In this document: piece by piece, positions 8,591 to 17,799 of the stretch
How the letters are laid out: the number at the start of each line of letters is the position of its first letter
How positions within the stretch are numbered: the stretch's first letter is position 1
From: Armatimonadota bacterium
Lineage (GTDB): Bacteria > Armatimonadota > UBA5829 > DTJY01
Assembly: GCA_025358205.1 (NCBI GenBank)
Contig: JANYKG010000094.1
Coordinates: 1-46,413 of the forward strand
Direction: 5' to 3'
Length of the DNA stretch: 46,413 nt
Notes under the pieces: generated by a model
Databases searched by the model: none
What the model was told of the DNA's origin: nothing
Seen by the model: only the letters and a program-made list of their open reading frames with translations
Translations under genes and position numbers: made by a program

Positions 8591-8596
8591 GAGACG

Positions 8597-9220
8597 ATGA
8601 CCAGAGTCAAGATTTGCGGGATTACGAATATGCAGGACGCGATGGCGGCAGTCGAGGCCGGTGCGGATGCGCTCGGGTTTGTCTTTGCCGAAAGCCCTCG
8701 GCGCGTGGATGCGTTGGCAGTGTCAGCCATAGTCGAGGAACTGCCGGACAGCGTTCTGACCGTCGGGGTTTTTGCCGGCCAGTCCGTGGATCAAGTCATC
8801 GGCATCATGGAGCGCACCGATCTGAACTTCATGCAGGTTCATGGAACGATAGATCTGGCGCTGGCTGACTCACCGTGGGGCATCATGCGCGCGGTGCGAG
8901 TCAAGTCGGCGGATGACATAGAGGCCGCGAAGAGCGATCCGTTGGTCGCGCTGGCCGATGCGGTTGTGCTGGACAGTCATGTGGAAGGCGTAATGGGCGG
9001 CAGCGGCCGGACATTCGACTGGGACTTGGCGGTGAATGCGCGGGCGCTGGGCAAACCGATTGTCCTGGCTGGTGGGCTGACCCCGGACAATGTGGTGTCG
9101 GCCATCAGACGAGTGAGTCCGTATGCGGTTGATGTGTCCAGCGGTGTGGAAATCTCGCCGGGCAAGAAAGATCACGAGAAGATCAGGGAGTTCATACGAA
9201 ATGTCAGAGAATGCGAATAA
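8597..9220 (+). CDS. trpF: Phosphoribosylanthranilate isomerase
   Basis: 207 residues. Amadori isomerase converting PRA to CdRP. It begins [10 protein letters not shown], with the general-base Cys7 in the family signature, and continues [15 protein letters not shown]. The barrel closes with [26 protein letters not shown] and VDVSSGVE, which cover the catalytic Asp and phosphate-binding loops. Six nt follow the trpC stop. The end overlaps trpB by 20 nt. Confidence 0.95.
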   Translation: MTRVKICGITNMQDAMAAVEAGADALGFVFAESPRRVDALAVSAIVEELPDSVLTVGVFAGQSVDQVIGIMERTDLNFMQVHGTIDLALADSPWGIMRAVRVKSADDIEAAKSDPLVALADAVVLDSHVEGVMGGSGRTFDWDLAVNARALGKPIVLAGGLTPDNVVSAIRRVSPYAVDVSSGVEISPGKKDHEKIREFIRNVRECE

Positions 9221-10424
9221 TCTACCGGACCCGACCGGGCACTTCGGGGAGTTCGGCGGCAGGTTCGTGCCGGAGACGCTGATTCCGGCACTGGACGAGC
9301 TGACCGAGGTCTACGAGAAAGCAAAGGCCGATCCGGAGTTTCATAAGGAATTGGACTACTATCTGCGCGAGTACATCGGTAGACCGACGTCCCTGTACTT
9401 CGCCGAGCGCATGACCCGTGAACTTGGCGGCGCGAAGGTGTACATCAAGCGTGAGGACCTGTGCCACACCGGCGCGCACAAGATGAACAACACAATGGGC
9501 CAGATACTGCTCACCAGGCGCATGAGCAAGCCGCGCGTCATCGCGGAGACCGGCGCAGGGCAGCACGGAGTCGCAACCGCCACGGCCTGCGCGCTCTTCG
9601 GCTACAAGTGCGAGGTCTACATGGGCGAGGAAGACGTGCATCGCCAGGCGTTGAACGTCTTTCGGATGCAACTCCTGGGCGCAAAGGTGAACTCAGTTAC
9701 ATCGGGCACAAGGACGCTCAAGGATGCCATGAATGAGGCCATGCGCGACTGGGTTACGAACATTGACGACACACACTACATCATCGGCAGCGTGGCTGGA
9801 CCTCATCCATATCCAATGATGGTAAGGGACTTCCAATCGGTCATAGGTAAAGAGACAAAGCGTCAGATACTAGAGAAAGAGGGCCGTCTTGCCGATTATA
9901 TGATTGCATGTGTAGGTGGTGGAAGCAACGCCATGGGCCTGTTCCACCCGTTCATAGGCGACTCGGAAGTCGGGCTGATCGGGGTCGAGGCAGCCGGCAG
10001 GGGAATCGAAACCGGAGAGCATTCCGCAACACTGGTCGCGGGTTCCACCGGCGTGCTGCACGGATCGCGCAGCTTTGTGCTGCAGGACAAGGATGGGCAG
10101 GTGATGCCCACTCACTCGATCTCGGCGGGGCTGGACTACCCAGGGGTAGGGCCGGAGCACAGCCACTTGAAGGCGACGGGCCGCGCGCAGTACGTGGCGA
10201 TAACCGATGACGAGGCGCTGGAGGCGTTCCAGTACCTGGCGCGAATCGAGGGGATTATCCCCGCGCTGGAATCGTCGCACGCAATAGCGTATACGATGAA
10301 GCTTGCCCCAACGTTGGGCAAGGACAAGATAATAGTGGTGAATCTTTCGGGCAGGGGCGACAAGGACGTGGAGTCCGTGCTGCAGTATCTGCCCCACATA
10401 GCGAAAGGTGGGGCGGCCCAATGA
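9201..10424 (+). CDS. trpB: Tryptophan synthase beta chain
   Basis: 407 residues. PLP enzyme that condenses indole and serine. The ATG at 9201 ([19 protein letters not shown]) gives a standard N-terminus and is preceded by AGGGAG; the frame is open from 9123 inside trpF. The PLP lysine is Lys94 in [13 protein letters not shown]. The [15 protein letters not shown] segment, the GGGSNAMG phosphate-binding loop and NLSGRGDKD are present, typical of TrpB1 rather than TrpB2. It overlaps trpA by 4 nt (ATGA), consistent with the alpha-beta complex. Confidence 0.97.
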   Translation: MSENANNLPDPTGHFGEFGGRFVPETLIPALDELTEVYEKAKADPEFHKELDYYLREYIGRPTSLYFAERMTRELGGAKVYIKREDLCHTGAHKMNNTMGQILLTRRMSKPRVIAETGAGQHGVATATACALFGYKCEVYMGEEDVHRQALNVFRMQLLGAKVNSVTSGTRTLKDAMNEAMRDWVTNIDDTHYIIGSVAGPHPYPMMVRDFQSVIGKETKRQILEKEGRLADYMIACVGGGSNAMGLFHPFIGDSEVGLIGVEAAGRGIETGEHSATLVAGSTGVLHGSRSFVLQDKDGQVMPTHSISAGLDYPGVGPEHSHLKATGRAQYVAITDDEALEAFQYLARIEGIIPALESSHAIAYTMKLAPTLGKDKIIVVNLSGRGDKDVESVLQYLPHIAKGGAAQ

Positions 10425-11218
10425 GCAGGATAGACGAGTCTTTTGCCCGATTGAAGGCTTCCGGTGAGAAAGCGTTGGTATGCTTCGTCACCGCCGGAGA
10501 CCCGGACCTTGAAACAACCAAGCGCGTCGTGCTGGCAATGGACAAAGCAGGCGCAGATATTGTGGAATTGGGCGTGCCGTTCAGCGATCCTATAGCTGAT
10601 GGCCCCAGCATTCAGGCGGCATCTATGCGCTCCCTGGAAGCCGGTACGAACATGCCGAAAGTCTTGGACTTGGTGCGGGAGATTCGGAAAACCACCGAAC
10701 TTCCGCTGGTGCTGATGACCTACTACAACCTGGTGGAGCATTACGGGCCGGAGCGGTTTGCGAAGGACGCGGCGGAGGCCGGTGTAGACGGCACCATACT
10801 GAGCGACCTCATACCAGAGGAAGCTCAGACCTGGAAAGCGGCGGCGGATGCTGCCGGCCTGAGTACCATTTTTCTGCTGGCTCCGACGAGTACGGAGGAG
10901 CGGGTGCGACGGGTGGCCGATGTGGCAACCGGGTTCATCTACTGCGTGTCTCGCACTGGCGTGACAGGCGCGCAGATCAGCATGGCGAAGGGCATAGGCG
11001 CTCTGGTCGCCAGAATTCGCGAGGGAAGCGATCTTCCCATCGCGGTTGGGTTCGGTATCTCGAATGCGGATCATGTCCGCGAGGTGTGTGAGTACGCGGA
11101 TGGAGCGGTCGTGGGCAGCGTCTTCGTGAACCTGATAGCGGAGAAAGCGCAGTCACCGAACCTGCTGAATGAAGTGAGTGATCTGGTCTCCGCGCTGAAA
11201 TCCGGAGCCAGATCATAA
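10421..11218 (+). CDS. trpA: Tryptophan synthase alpha chain
   Basis: 265 residues. Releases indole from indole-glycerol phosphate and channels it to TrpB. Glu49 and Asp60, the catalytic pair, are exactly placed in [15 protein letters not shown]. The segments [12 protein letters not shown] and [15 protein letters not shown] (phosphate loop) and [11 protein letters not shown] are typical. Last trp gene of the operon; deoC follows after 23 nt with no terminator between. Confidence 0.97.
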   Translation: MSRIDESFARLKASGEKALVCFVTAGDPDLETTKRVVLAMDKAGADIVELGVPFSDPIADGPSIQAASMRSLEAGTNMPKVLDLVREIRKTTELPLVLMTYYNLVEHYGPERFAKDAAEAGVDGTILSDLIPEEAQTWKAAADAAGLSTIFLLAPTSTEERVRRVADVATGFIYCVSRTGVTGAQISMAKGIGALVARIREGSDLPIAVGFGISNADHVREVCEYADGAVVGSVFVNLIAEKAQSPNLLNEVSDLVSALKSGARS

Positions 11219-11241
11219 ATTGTTGATCGGGGGTAGTACAG

Positions 11242-11955
11242 TTGTATACGAAACAGCAGCTAGCGAAACTTATAGACCTGACGAATATCAAGCCGACCGC
11301 AACGGCGGATGACATAATCCTATTGTGCGAGCATGCCAGACAACATCACTTTGCGACGGCGGTGGTGCTGCCCTACTGGGTGCCGCTGGCGGTCAGCGAA
11401 CTTGAAGGCACAGACGTGAAGGTCTGCACCACCGTGGGATTCCCTCACGGCGCGGCCACTCGTTCCACCAAGGTTCACGAGGCCCGAAACGCTGTGAGCA
11501 ACGGCGCGGAGGAGTTGGACGTTGTGATGAACATCGGCGCGTTGAAGTCCGGCGATACCGATTTCGTGCGCCGCGAACTGACCGATATAGTCAGCGCCGC
11601 CGGTCTGTCCGGCATAACTCAGGACGCCAAGCGCACGTTGGTCAAGGTTATCATCGAGACGCCGTATCTGACCAAGGATGAGAAGATTCTGGCGTGCAAG
11701 ATAGTTGTGGACAGCGGGGCGGACTACGTAAAGACATCCACCGGCACGGCGTTGAACGGCTCACAGGTGGAAGATGTGAAGCTCATTCGCACAGTTGTCG
11801 GCTCGTCCATGGGCGTAAAGGCTGCGGGCGGAATTCGCACGATAGAGTATGCGATGGATCTGCTGGATGCTGGTGCGTGTCGCCTGGGTACGAGCAGCGG
11901 TGTGAGCATATTGCAGGCTTACGATCCAGACGAGATGCTCAAAGCCGTGCGCTGA
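11242..11955 (+). CDS. deoC: Deoxyribose-phosphate aldolase
   Basis: 237 residues from a TTG start with GGGGG about 9 nt upstream. Cleaves 2-deoxyribose 5-phosphate to glyceraldehyde 3-phosphate and acetaldehyde. Schiff-base Lys164 is in YVKTSTGTA and the assisting Lys193 in VKAAGGIRT; ELDVVMNIG carries the conserved Asp. It lies 23 nt after trpA and ahead of the only terminator seen here, so it is probably cotranscribed with trp, an unusual link between tryptophan synthesis and deoxynucleoside catabolism. Confidence 0.93.
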   Translation: MYTKQQLAKLIDLTNIKPTATADDIILLCEHARQHHFATAVVLPYWVPLAVSELEGTDVKVCTTVGFPHGAATRSTKVHEARNAVSNGAEELDVVMNIGALKSGDTDFVRRELTDIVSAAGLSGITQDAKRTLVKVIIETPYLTKDEKILACKIVVDSGADYVKTSTGTALNGSQVEDVKLIRTVVGSSMGVKAAGGIRTIEYAMDLLDAGACRLGTSSGVSILQAYDPDEMLKAVR

Positions 11956-11984
11956 GCAGTTGCGGTTCAACCAAAGTTGATCTG

Positions 11985-12022
11985 AAGTCCGTCGGGCGTT
12001 ATACTCGGCGGGCTTTTGTTTT
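11985..12022 (+). terminator. Intrinsic terminator of the trp-deoC operon
   Basis: AAGTCCGTCG (11985-11994) pairs over ten positions, three of them G-U, with CGGCGGGCTT (12006-12015), followed by TTGTTTT. It lies 30 nt after the deoC stop. Confidence 0.7.
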
Positions 12023-12118
12023 GGGAGCGCGGGCGTCCTCGTCCGCTCCGAGAAAGGGACGCGGACGAGGACGTCCGCGCTCCCGCCCACACTCCCATAC
12101 TCCCGTACTCCCATACGT
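12023..12118. repeat. 24-bp hairpin plus tandem CTCCCATA-like words upstream of recO
   Basis: Arms 12023-12046 and 12061-12084 are complementary at 23 of 24 positions plus one wobble, around a 14-nt loop. From 12085 a tandem of CTCCCATACTCCCGTA-like words follows. The left arm core GGGAGCGCGGGCGTCCTCG recurs at 41856-41874. Confidence 0.85.
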
Positions 12119-12198
12119 CCTCTGTTGACGCTCCGACGCGCCGTGCAGTACACTGGATTGAAATCTGGTTCACGTATCACTCATCACGAGGCGTCTCC

Positions 12199-12963
12199 GT
12201 GCCGACTTACAACACAAACGCCATAGTCCTGCACAGGCTCAACTTCAGCGAGACCGACCGCATCGTCAGGCTCTACAGCCGTGAGCGCGGGAAGATCGCC
12301 GGTATCGCCAAAGGTGCGCGCAAGCCCGTAAGCCGACTCGCAGGCGCTACGGAGGTCCTCACATACGGCAGGTTCCACCTCGCCGAAGGGAGGAATCTGG
12401 ACATCATATCGCAGGTAGAGGTCAAGGAGTCGTTCCCGCGCATCCACCAGGACCTGTACCGCATCGCCTATACTACCTACATCGCCGAGCTTGTGGACAA
12501 GATGCTGGAAGAGCATGAGCCGAACCCGGACGTCTTCGATCTGATGCTGTCCGCGCTGTATCTGACCGAGCGCCCGAACGACCCGGAGAAGATCGCGCAC
12601 ATGTTCGAGCTGCAGTTCATGAAGGAGCTTGGGTATGAGCCTGAGTTGGAGAAGTGCCTGCGCTGCCGTTCGCCGCTGGTCGCCGATGAGCTCCAGTTCA
12701 GCCCTTCGCTCGGCGGAACGATGTGCGGTGCGTGCGGCCCTCTGCCGGAGGATGCAGTTCAGATTTCTCATGCGGCACTGGAGGCAATGCAGAAGCTTCT
12801 TATCACCGAAGCCCCTGAAGTCGAGCGGATGGAGATCCCGCCGGACGCGATGGACCAGATCGCCCGCGTCATGCGCTGGTACGTCCGCTACCGCTCCGAG
12901 CGCGAGCTGAAAAGCCTCGCTTTCCTCCAGACCCTGAAACTCGGCACGCCTAAGGAGCAGTGA
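12199..12963 (+). CDS. recO: DNA repair protein RecO
   Basis: 254 residues from a GTG with GAGG at 12187-12190; the longer open frame from 12016 runs through hairpin and word-repeat DNA and is not credible as protein. RecO loads RecA on SSB-coated DNA with RecR. The N-terminal OB fold (NAIVLHRLNFSETDRIVRLYSRERGKIAGIAKGARK) is followed by a helical domain and a zinc site Cys153-Cys156 / Cys176-Cys179. The C-terminus LKSLAFLQTL is duplicated in a diverged copy at 18509-18553. Confidence 0.92.
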   Translation: MPTYNTNAIVLHRLNFSETDRIVRLYSRERGKIAGIAKGARKPVSRLAGATEVLTYGRFHLAEGRNLDIISQVEVKESFPRIHQDLYRIAYTTYIAELVDKMLEEHEPNPDVFDLMLSALYLTERPNDPEKIAHMFELQFMKELGYEPELEKCLRCRSPLVADELQFSPSLGGTMCGACGPLPEDAVQISHAALEAMQKLLITEAPEVERMEIPPDAMDQIARVMRWYVRYRSERELKSLAFLQTLKLGTPKEQ

Positions 12964-13094
12964 ATGCAGATATCCTCTCGCCTGCACATCTCTCCGAGAC
13001 CGGTCCTTAGCAAACGTCCAGGCTGAGTCAATACTGCATTAGGAAGAGTCGAAGATAGACCAGAGCGCCGGACAACCTGGCTGCCTTTAGGTTT

Positions 13095-14531
13095 ATGGAA
13101 GTTCCCGCAATGGAAGATCTGACAAACGCGCCCGTGCCTGGAACCGCCGATATCCCAGCTATTGTTCCGCGGGATAGCGGAGGCCATCAGTTCGTATGCT
13201 ACGCCGATAGCTGCTCAGGAGTGCCCGGCGCGCCGGAGGAGCACGCCTTTGCCAGTGTCAATGCCGTCGTCCAGCGACTCCGACCTCAGCCGCAGTACAT
13301 CTGTTTTCCCGGCGACGAGATCATCGGGCTTACGAACAATGAAGAAGACTTGCTCGCTCAATGGCGATTCTGGCATGAGAAAGAAGTCGCATGGCTGGAC
13401 AAGTCGGTTCCGCTATACCACACCACCGGCAACCATACGGCCTACGACATCGCCAGCGAGAAGGTCTTCCGAGAGACTCTGGCGCATCTGCCTCGGAACG
13501 GGCCGTCTGGTCAAGAGGGCTTGACGTATTTCGTTCGACGCGACGACCTGCTTCTCGTGTTCGTCAACACCACTTGGTCAGGGCTTGGCGGGGAAGGGCA
13601 CGTGGAGACCGCATGGCTGGATCGGACGCTCACCAGTCACGCCGATGCGAGGTTCAAGCTGGTAATAGGGCATCACCCGGTTCATCCGGTCGGTGGGTGC
13701 TCTTCGCCATACGCGCTTGAGATCGAGGCAGATAACGGCAGGGAGTTCTGGCAAGTGCTCGTCAAGCACAAGGTGATGGCCTATATCTGCAGTCACCTCC
13801 TGACCTTCGATGTGCAGGTGCACCAGGGCGTACTGCAGATTCTGACTGCGGGAGCGGGGAGAGCGCCGCACGCTCTGCACTGCCTCCAGGCCGCTCTCGA
13901 CGCGCACGGCTTGCGATATCAGGCGCTGGACACCAATGGTCAGATCAGGAACTGGCTAGAATGGCCGCTGAACATCCCATCGTCCGAGACATGGTCGGCG
14001 TTCCGGTCCTTGGGTGACTCGCTGGTTCATGTCGGCAGTGACGGAGCCGACGCGACGGCCGATCTCGCGGTCTGGCGGTTCTCTGGGACCAGTTCGCCGG
14101 CGGATGGAGGGGACGCTCAGACACTGCTGTGCGGATGGAATGAATCTGCGGTACAGGCCTCGCTCTGGATTGGGTTGCTTGGTCGCGAACGGAGGCTCTG
14201 TGTCCTGATGAGTCCGGTCCCAGGCAGGAGTCCGAGCTACTGGCACGGTCCGGCGCTTCACGCGGACGAACGGTTCGATATCCAGATTGCGATGCAAACA
14301 GGCATGGGACCAGGCGGTCTGCTGTGGCGGTGGGGCGACGGGGAGCCGTGGTCTTCCTTGGCGACTGCTTCATCGTGGGGCGCTGAGCGACTGCCCGTGC
14401 CGAACTCCTGGGGCATTGGTCACGGGCAGCAAGGACCTGCGGATCGACCATTCCGGGGTGGCGCTCTGCGGATCACCTGTCACCAACAGCAGTTGGCTCT
14501 GTGCCGCGGCAATGATGAGCAACAGGGCTAA
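13095..14531 (+). CDS. Calcineurin-like metallophosphoesterase with LamG-like C-terminal domain
   Basis: 478 residues. The N-terminal 270 residues show metallophosphoesterase motifs: DSCSGVPGAPEEHAF, FPGDEI, TTGNHTAYD and IGHHPVHP. The last GHxH-type motif reads CSHLLTFDVQ and is degenerate. Residues about 300-475 look like a beta-sandwich of the concanavalin/LamG type (VWRFSGTSS, LWIGLLGRERRL, FDIQIAMQTG, GALRITCH). No signal peptide is obvious. It is the first gene after recO in the stretch bounded by the two recO tails, 150 nt ahead of the radical SAM gene. The substrate is unknown. A second ATG at 13110 is possible. Confidence 0.65.
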   Translation: MEVPAMEDLTNAPVPGTADIPAIVPRDSGGHQFVCYADSCSGVPGAPEEHAFASVNAVVQRLRPQPQYICFPGDEIIGLTNNEEDLLAQWRFWHEKEVAWLDKSVPLYHTTGNHTAYDIASEKVFRETLAHLPRNGPSGQEGLTYFVRRDDLLLVFVNTTWSGLGGEGHVETAWLDRTLTSHADARFKLVIGHHPVHPVGGCSSPYALEIEADNGREFWQVLVKHKVMAYICSHLLTFDVQVHQGVLQILTAGAGRAPHALHCLQAALDAHGLRYQALDTNGQIRNWLEWPLNIPSSETWSAFRSLGDSLVHVGSDGADATADLAVWRFSGTSSPADGGDAQTLLCGWNESAVQASLWIGLLGRERRLCVLMSPVPGRSPSYWHGPALHADERFDIQIAMQTGMGPGGLLWRWGDGEPWSSLATASSWGAERLPVPNSWGIGHGQQGPADRPFRGGALRITCHQQQLALCRGNDEQQG

Positions 14532-14681
14532 GCGCCTCACGACACGAGGGCGGACACTCCCTCTGTCTCCACAGCCACTTTGCGTGTGATTCTCGGAACT
14601 TGAGGGTATTTCTCTGCGCCTACTCCGGCAGTTAGCCATAGCTGTTTAGGTCAGATAGGACGCGGGTATACAAATCAGCAT

Positions 14682-16100
14682 ATGAAAGTTCTAATCATCG
14701 CAACGAATCGAGAGAGATCACCGCAAACGCTGATTCCTCTTGGCGCGTGCTGCATCGCGTCGGCTGCGGAGGTGGCGGGATATGATGTGCGCCTCCTCGA
14801 CCTATGCTTCTCAAGGCAACCGGTGGCTGATGTCGAGAGGGCTGTCAGGAAGATGCGGCCTGATATCATCGGCTTGTCAGTGCGCAATCTAGACAATTGC
14901 GATTCCATGAGACCACGAAGCTATCTCCCGGAGATCAAGCAGGTAGTCGCCGCCTGCCGAAAATGCAGTGAAGCAGAGATAGTGCTCGGCGGATCAGCAA
15001 TCAGTCAGTCGCCGAGAGAGATCGCGCGTTATCTGGGGTGCAGGATATCTGTGATGGGAGAAGGGGAAGTCTCCTTCGTCGGACTTCTTCGGGCCATTGA
15101 GCGAGGTGAAGACCCGGCTCGCGTTCAAGGCGTGCTGATGACCGACGATCTACCTGACGTCGCCCCACATGCCTCCTCGCCAGCCGCCCCAGGAGCGCTC
15201 CCGGAACTCGACTTAGGTAGGTGGGTGGACCTGCGCAGATACGCTGCTTGCGACGCCTCTATGCCGATTCAGACGAAGCGCGGCTGTGAGTTCCACTGCA
15301 GCTACTGCACATATCCCCTTCTCGAAGGGCACATATTTCGGCTCTATGATCCCGATCAGGTTTCCAGACAAGCAACGGCAGCGGGGATAGCCGGCATGAG
15401 GGGAATTGAGTTCGTGGACAGCATTTTCGGTTTGCCTCAGGACCACGCCATCGCATGCTGTGACTCGGTAGCCCGTACCTTGCCGCGAGGGATGGCTGTC
15501 ACCTGTCTTGACCTCAACCCACGCGCGTGTACGCCCGAACTGATAGACGCGATGAACTCCGCCGGATTCACGACTGTCGGCGTGACGGCTGAGAGCGGCT
15601 CCGATGTGGTGCTGGAGAGCATGAACAAGGGCTTTTCGAGTGATGACCTGCGAACCGCAGAACGAAACCTTCGCAGCCTTCATGCTGCAAAGATGTGGGT
15701 TTTCATGTTCGGCGCACCGGGCGAGACCGAGCAGACGGTCCGTGAGACCGTCAACTTCATGGAAAGCCTGCCTCGTACAGACCTGGTGATGATCACGCAT
15801 GGGGTCAGAGTATATCCCAGGACCGCGCTAAGGCATAGGCTGGTGAGCGAGGGGCTGATCGATCCCCAGGATGATCTTGTAGATCCCAAATTCTACTACT
15901 CACCGCACGTGACCCCCGACCGGGTAAACCGCATGATTGCGGTCAGTTCGTTCCCGGCAAATAACATCGCCACTGTCACGGACTGCGGGCATCAGCTCGC
16001 ACCTATGCTGCAGAGGGCGGCATCGGCGCTCGGAATGACGCCTCCATACTGGCGAGGTCTGCCCGCCATCAACAAGGCCAGGAGGATACTGAGAGTATGA
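14682..16100 (+). CDS. B12-binding-domain radical SAM protein
   Basis: 472 residues. Residues 1-140 form a cobalamin-binding-type Rossmann domain (LIPLGACCIASAAEVAGYDVRLLDL, RPDIIGLSVRN, AEIVLGGSAIS), but the classic DxHxxG cobalamin ligand is not evident. The radical SAM core follows, with Cys202-Cys206-Cys209 (CEFHCSYC) and a GVTAESGSD region. The class includes methylases, ring-forming and lipid-modifying enzymes. Its last four bases overlap the cyclase-like gene (ATGA), placing it in a four-gene coupled operon with a ketosynthase and a methyltransferase. A TATACA box at 14667-14672 lies 9 nt before the ATG. Confidence 0.8.
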   Translation: MKVLIIATNRERSPQTLIPLGACCIASAAEVAGYDVRLLDLCFSRQPVADVERAVRKMRPDIIGLSVRNLDNCDSMRPRSYLPEIKQVVAACRKCSEAEIVLGGSAISQSPREIARYLGCRISVMGEGEVSFVGLLRAIERGEDPARVQGVLMTDDLPDVAPHASSPAAPGALPELDLGRWVDLRRYAACDASMPIQTKRGCEFHCSYCTYPLLEGHIFRLYDPDQVSRQATAAGIAGMRGIEFVDSIFGLPQDHAIACCDSVARTLPRGMAVTCLDLNPRACTPELIDAMNSAGFTTVGVTAESGSDVVLESMNKGFSSDDLRTAERNLRSLHAAKMWVFMFGAPGETEQTVRETVNFMESLPRTDLVMITHGVRVYPRTALRHRLVSEGLIDPQDDLVDPKFYYSPHVTPDRVNRMIAVSSFPANNIATVTDCGHQLAPMLQRAASALGMTPPYWRGLPAINKARRILRV

Positions 16101-16579
16101 GCAAAGATCTCGTGAGAACAGTTGATGATATTCTCATATATGCGGACCAGGACTCCATCTACCAACTCGCTGCAGATGTGGAGCGATGGCCGGAGATTCT
16201 GCCTCACTATCGGTGGGTCAATGTCCTTGAATCGCGCGATGGGCAGCGAACGGTCGAGATGGCCGCATTGCGGGGTTGGATACCGGTGAAATGGACCTCG
16301 CTGCAGGAGGTTGACCCTGTTCGTCGTCGAGTCACCTACCGTCACACCGGCGGCGCAACACGGGGGATGGACGTTGAATGGAAACTTGAGCAAGAGGGAG
16401 ATGCCGTCCGCGTAACCATCGTCCATGAAATGAACCTGACCATGCCGGTGGTGCGGTCACGGATCGGACGCCGGATTGTTGGGCAGTTCTTTGTACACCA
16501 TATAGCCGGTAGAACTCTACGCAAGATCAAAGAGCTATCAGAGCAAGAGAGGATACCATTATGCGCCGCGCAGTCATAA
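16097..16579 (+). CDS. SRPBCC (START-like) aromatase/cyclase-type protein
   Basis: 160 residues. The pattern DSIYQLAADVERWPEILPHYRWVNVLE followed by alternating strands and a long C-terminal helix is characteristic of the SRPBCC fold in polyketide aromatase/cyclases and Coq10-like lipid-binding proteins. It overlaps the radical SAM gene by 4 nt and the ketosynthase gene by 19 nt. Next to a ketosynthase it probably binds or cyclises an acyl or polyketide intermediate; a plain lipid-carrier role cannot be excluded. Confidence 0.75.
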   Translation: MSKDLVRTVDDILIYADQDSIYQLAADVERWPEILPHYRWVNVLESRDGQRTVEMAALRGWIPVKWTSLQEVDPVRRRVTYRHTGGATRGMDVEWKLEQEGDAVRVTIVHEMNLTMPVVRSRIGRRIVGQFFVHHIAGRTLRKIKELSEQERIPLCAAQS

Positions 16580-17799
16580 CAGGTCTGGGGCCGCTGACGC
16601 CCATCGGTACAGGAGTAGAGCAATTCTGGGCAGGACTTGTCGGTGGTGAGTCGGCAGTAAGGCGGATAACCTGCTTCGATCCGTCCCAGTTCGGATCGCA
16701 GATTGCGGCAGAGGTAAGAGGCTTTGATCCGGCGGACTACCTAGAGCGCAAGGCCGTGAAGAGGATGGACAGGTTCTCACAGTTCTCGGTGGTAGCAGCA
16801 CGCTTGGCTCTCCAGGATGCCGACCTGGATGCTGAGCACATGGAGAGCGATCGCACCGGCGTATGTATCGGCTCGGCACTGGGAGGCATAGGCTGTGCGG
16901 AGAAGCAAGCAGGAGTCTATGCCACTGAAGGAATCCGCGCAGTAGACCCGTCTCTGGCGTTGTCCGTGTTCACCGGGGCGGGGAGTTGCAACATCGCTAT
17001 GCATGTTGGGTGTACCGGACCGGCAACAGCCAACTCAAATAGTTGCGCATCCGGGACAATAGCGCTCGGCGAGGCGTTGGAGTTCATCAGAACTGACCGG
17101 GCCGATATTGTTCTAGCGGGTGGATCAGAGGCGCCTCTGTCGCCACTCTGCTTCGGCGCATTCTCGATTATCCGGGCAATGAGTTCTCGGAACGATGAAC
17201 CTGAACAGGCGTGTCGGCCATTTGATGCAAGCAGAGACGGCTTCGTCATGGCAGAAGGCGCGGCGGTTTTGGTCGTAGAGGAACTAGAGCACGCACTCAG
17301 TCGAGGCGCTCATATCTACGCCGAGATAGCGGGCCACAGCCTCACGAACGACGCCTACCACATGACTGCACCTCGACCGGATGGTTCGAGCGCTTCCCGG
17401 GCGATGTCGCAGGCGCTTACCGATGCAGGCGTTTCACCGGAAGCTGTTGACTACATCAACGCGCACGGAAGCTCGACTCCGCTGAATGACAAGAGCGAGA
17501 CATTGGCCATAAAGCGAGTATTCGGCGACCGTGCCAGCCGGATACCGATAAGCAGCACCAAGGGGCATCATGCGCACGCGCTTGGGGCAACGGGTGCATT
17601 CGAGGCTGCGGCATGTGCCCTCGCCATTGAACGTGGATTTGTGCCGCCGACGCTGAATCTAGACACACCTGACCCGGAGTGCGATCTGGACTATACTCCT
17701 AACGAGGGTCGCACAGCAGAATTGCACACTGTACTCTCGAACAGCTTCGGGTTCGGAGGGATTAACGCCTGCCTGGTACTGAGGGGAATGGCATCCTGA
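16561..17799 (+). CDS. Beta-ketoacyl-ACP synthase (KAS II/FabF-type)
   Basis: 412 residues, normal FabF length. The catalytic residues are complete: Cys162 (NSNSCASGT), His302 (INAHGSSTPLND), Lys334 and His339 (SSTKGHHAHALGATG). The Lys-His loop differs from housekeeping FabF (SxKSxxGHxxGAAG), which points to a specialised KS. The entrance and GFGG loops (NSFGFGGINA) are standard. It is coupled to a cyclase-like protein upstream and a methyltransferase downstream (TGATG). No ACP, ketoreductase or dehydratase lies nearby, so it must borrow these. Probably part of an unusual fatty-acid or polyketide pathway. Confidence 0.85.
   Translation: MRRAVITGLGPLTPIGTGVEQFWAGLVGGESAVRRITCFDPSQFGSQIAAEVRGFDPADYLERKAVKRMDRFSQFSVVAARLALQDADLDAEHMESDRTGVCIGSALGGIGCAEKQAGVYATEGIRAVDPSLALSVFTGAGSCNIAMHVGCTGPATANSNSCASGTIALGEALEFIRTDRADIVLAGGSEAPLSPLCFGAFSIIRAMSSRNDEPEQACRPFDASRDGFVMAEGAAVLVVEELEHALSRGAHIYAEIAGHSLTNDAYHMTAPRPDGSSASRAMSQALTDAGVSPEAVDYINAHGSSTPLNDKSETLAIKRVFGDRASRIPISSTKGHHAHALGATGAFEAAACALAIERGFVPPTLNLDTPDPECDLDYTPNEGRTAELHTVLSNSFGFGGINACLVLRGMAS

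Noticed and set aside
10136-11074. 312-codon minus-strand frame opposite trpB/trpA
   Set aside because: Shadow frame produced by high G+C third positions; no ribosome site and no recognisable domain.
12016-12198. N-terminal extension of RecO
   Set aside because: The frame is open but translates a hairpin and a tandem word repeat; known RecO N-termini begin at the GTG at 12199.
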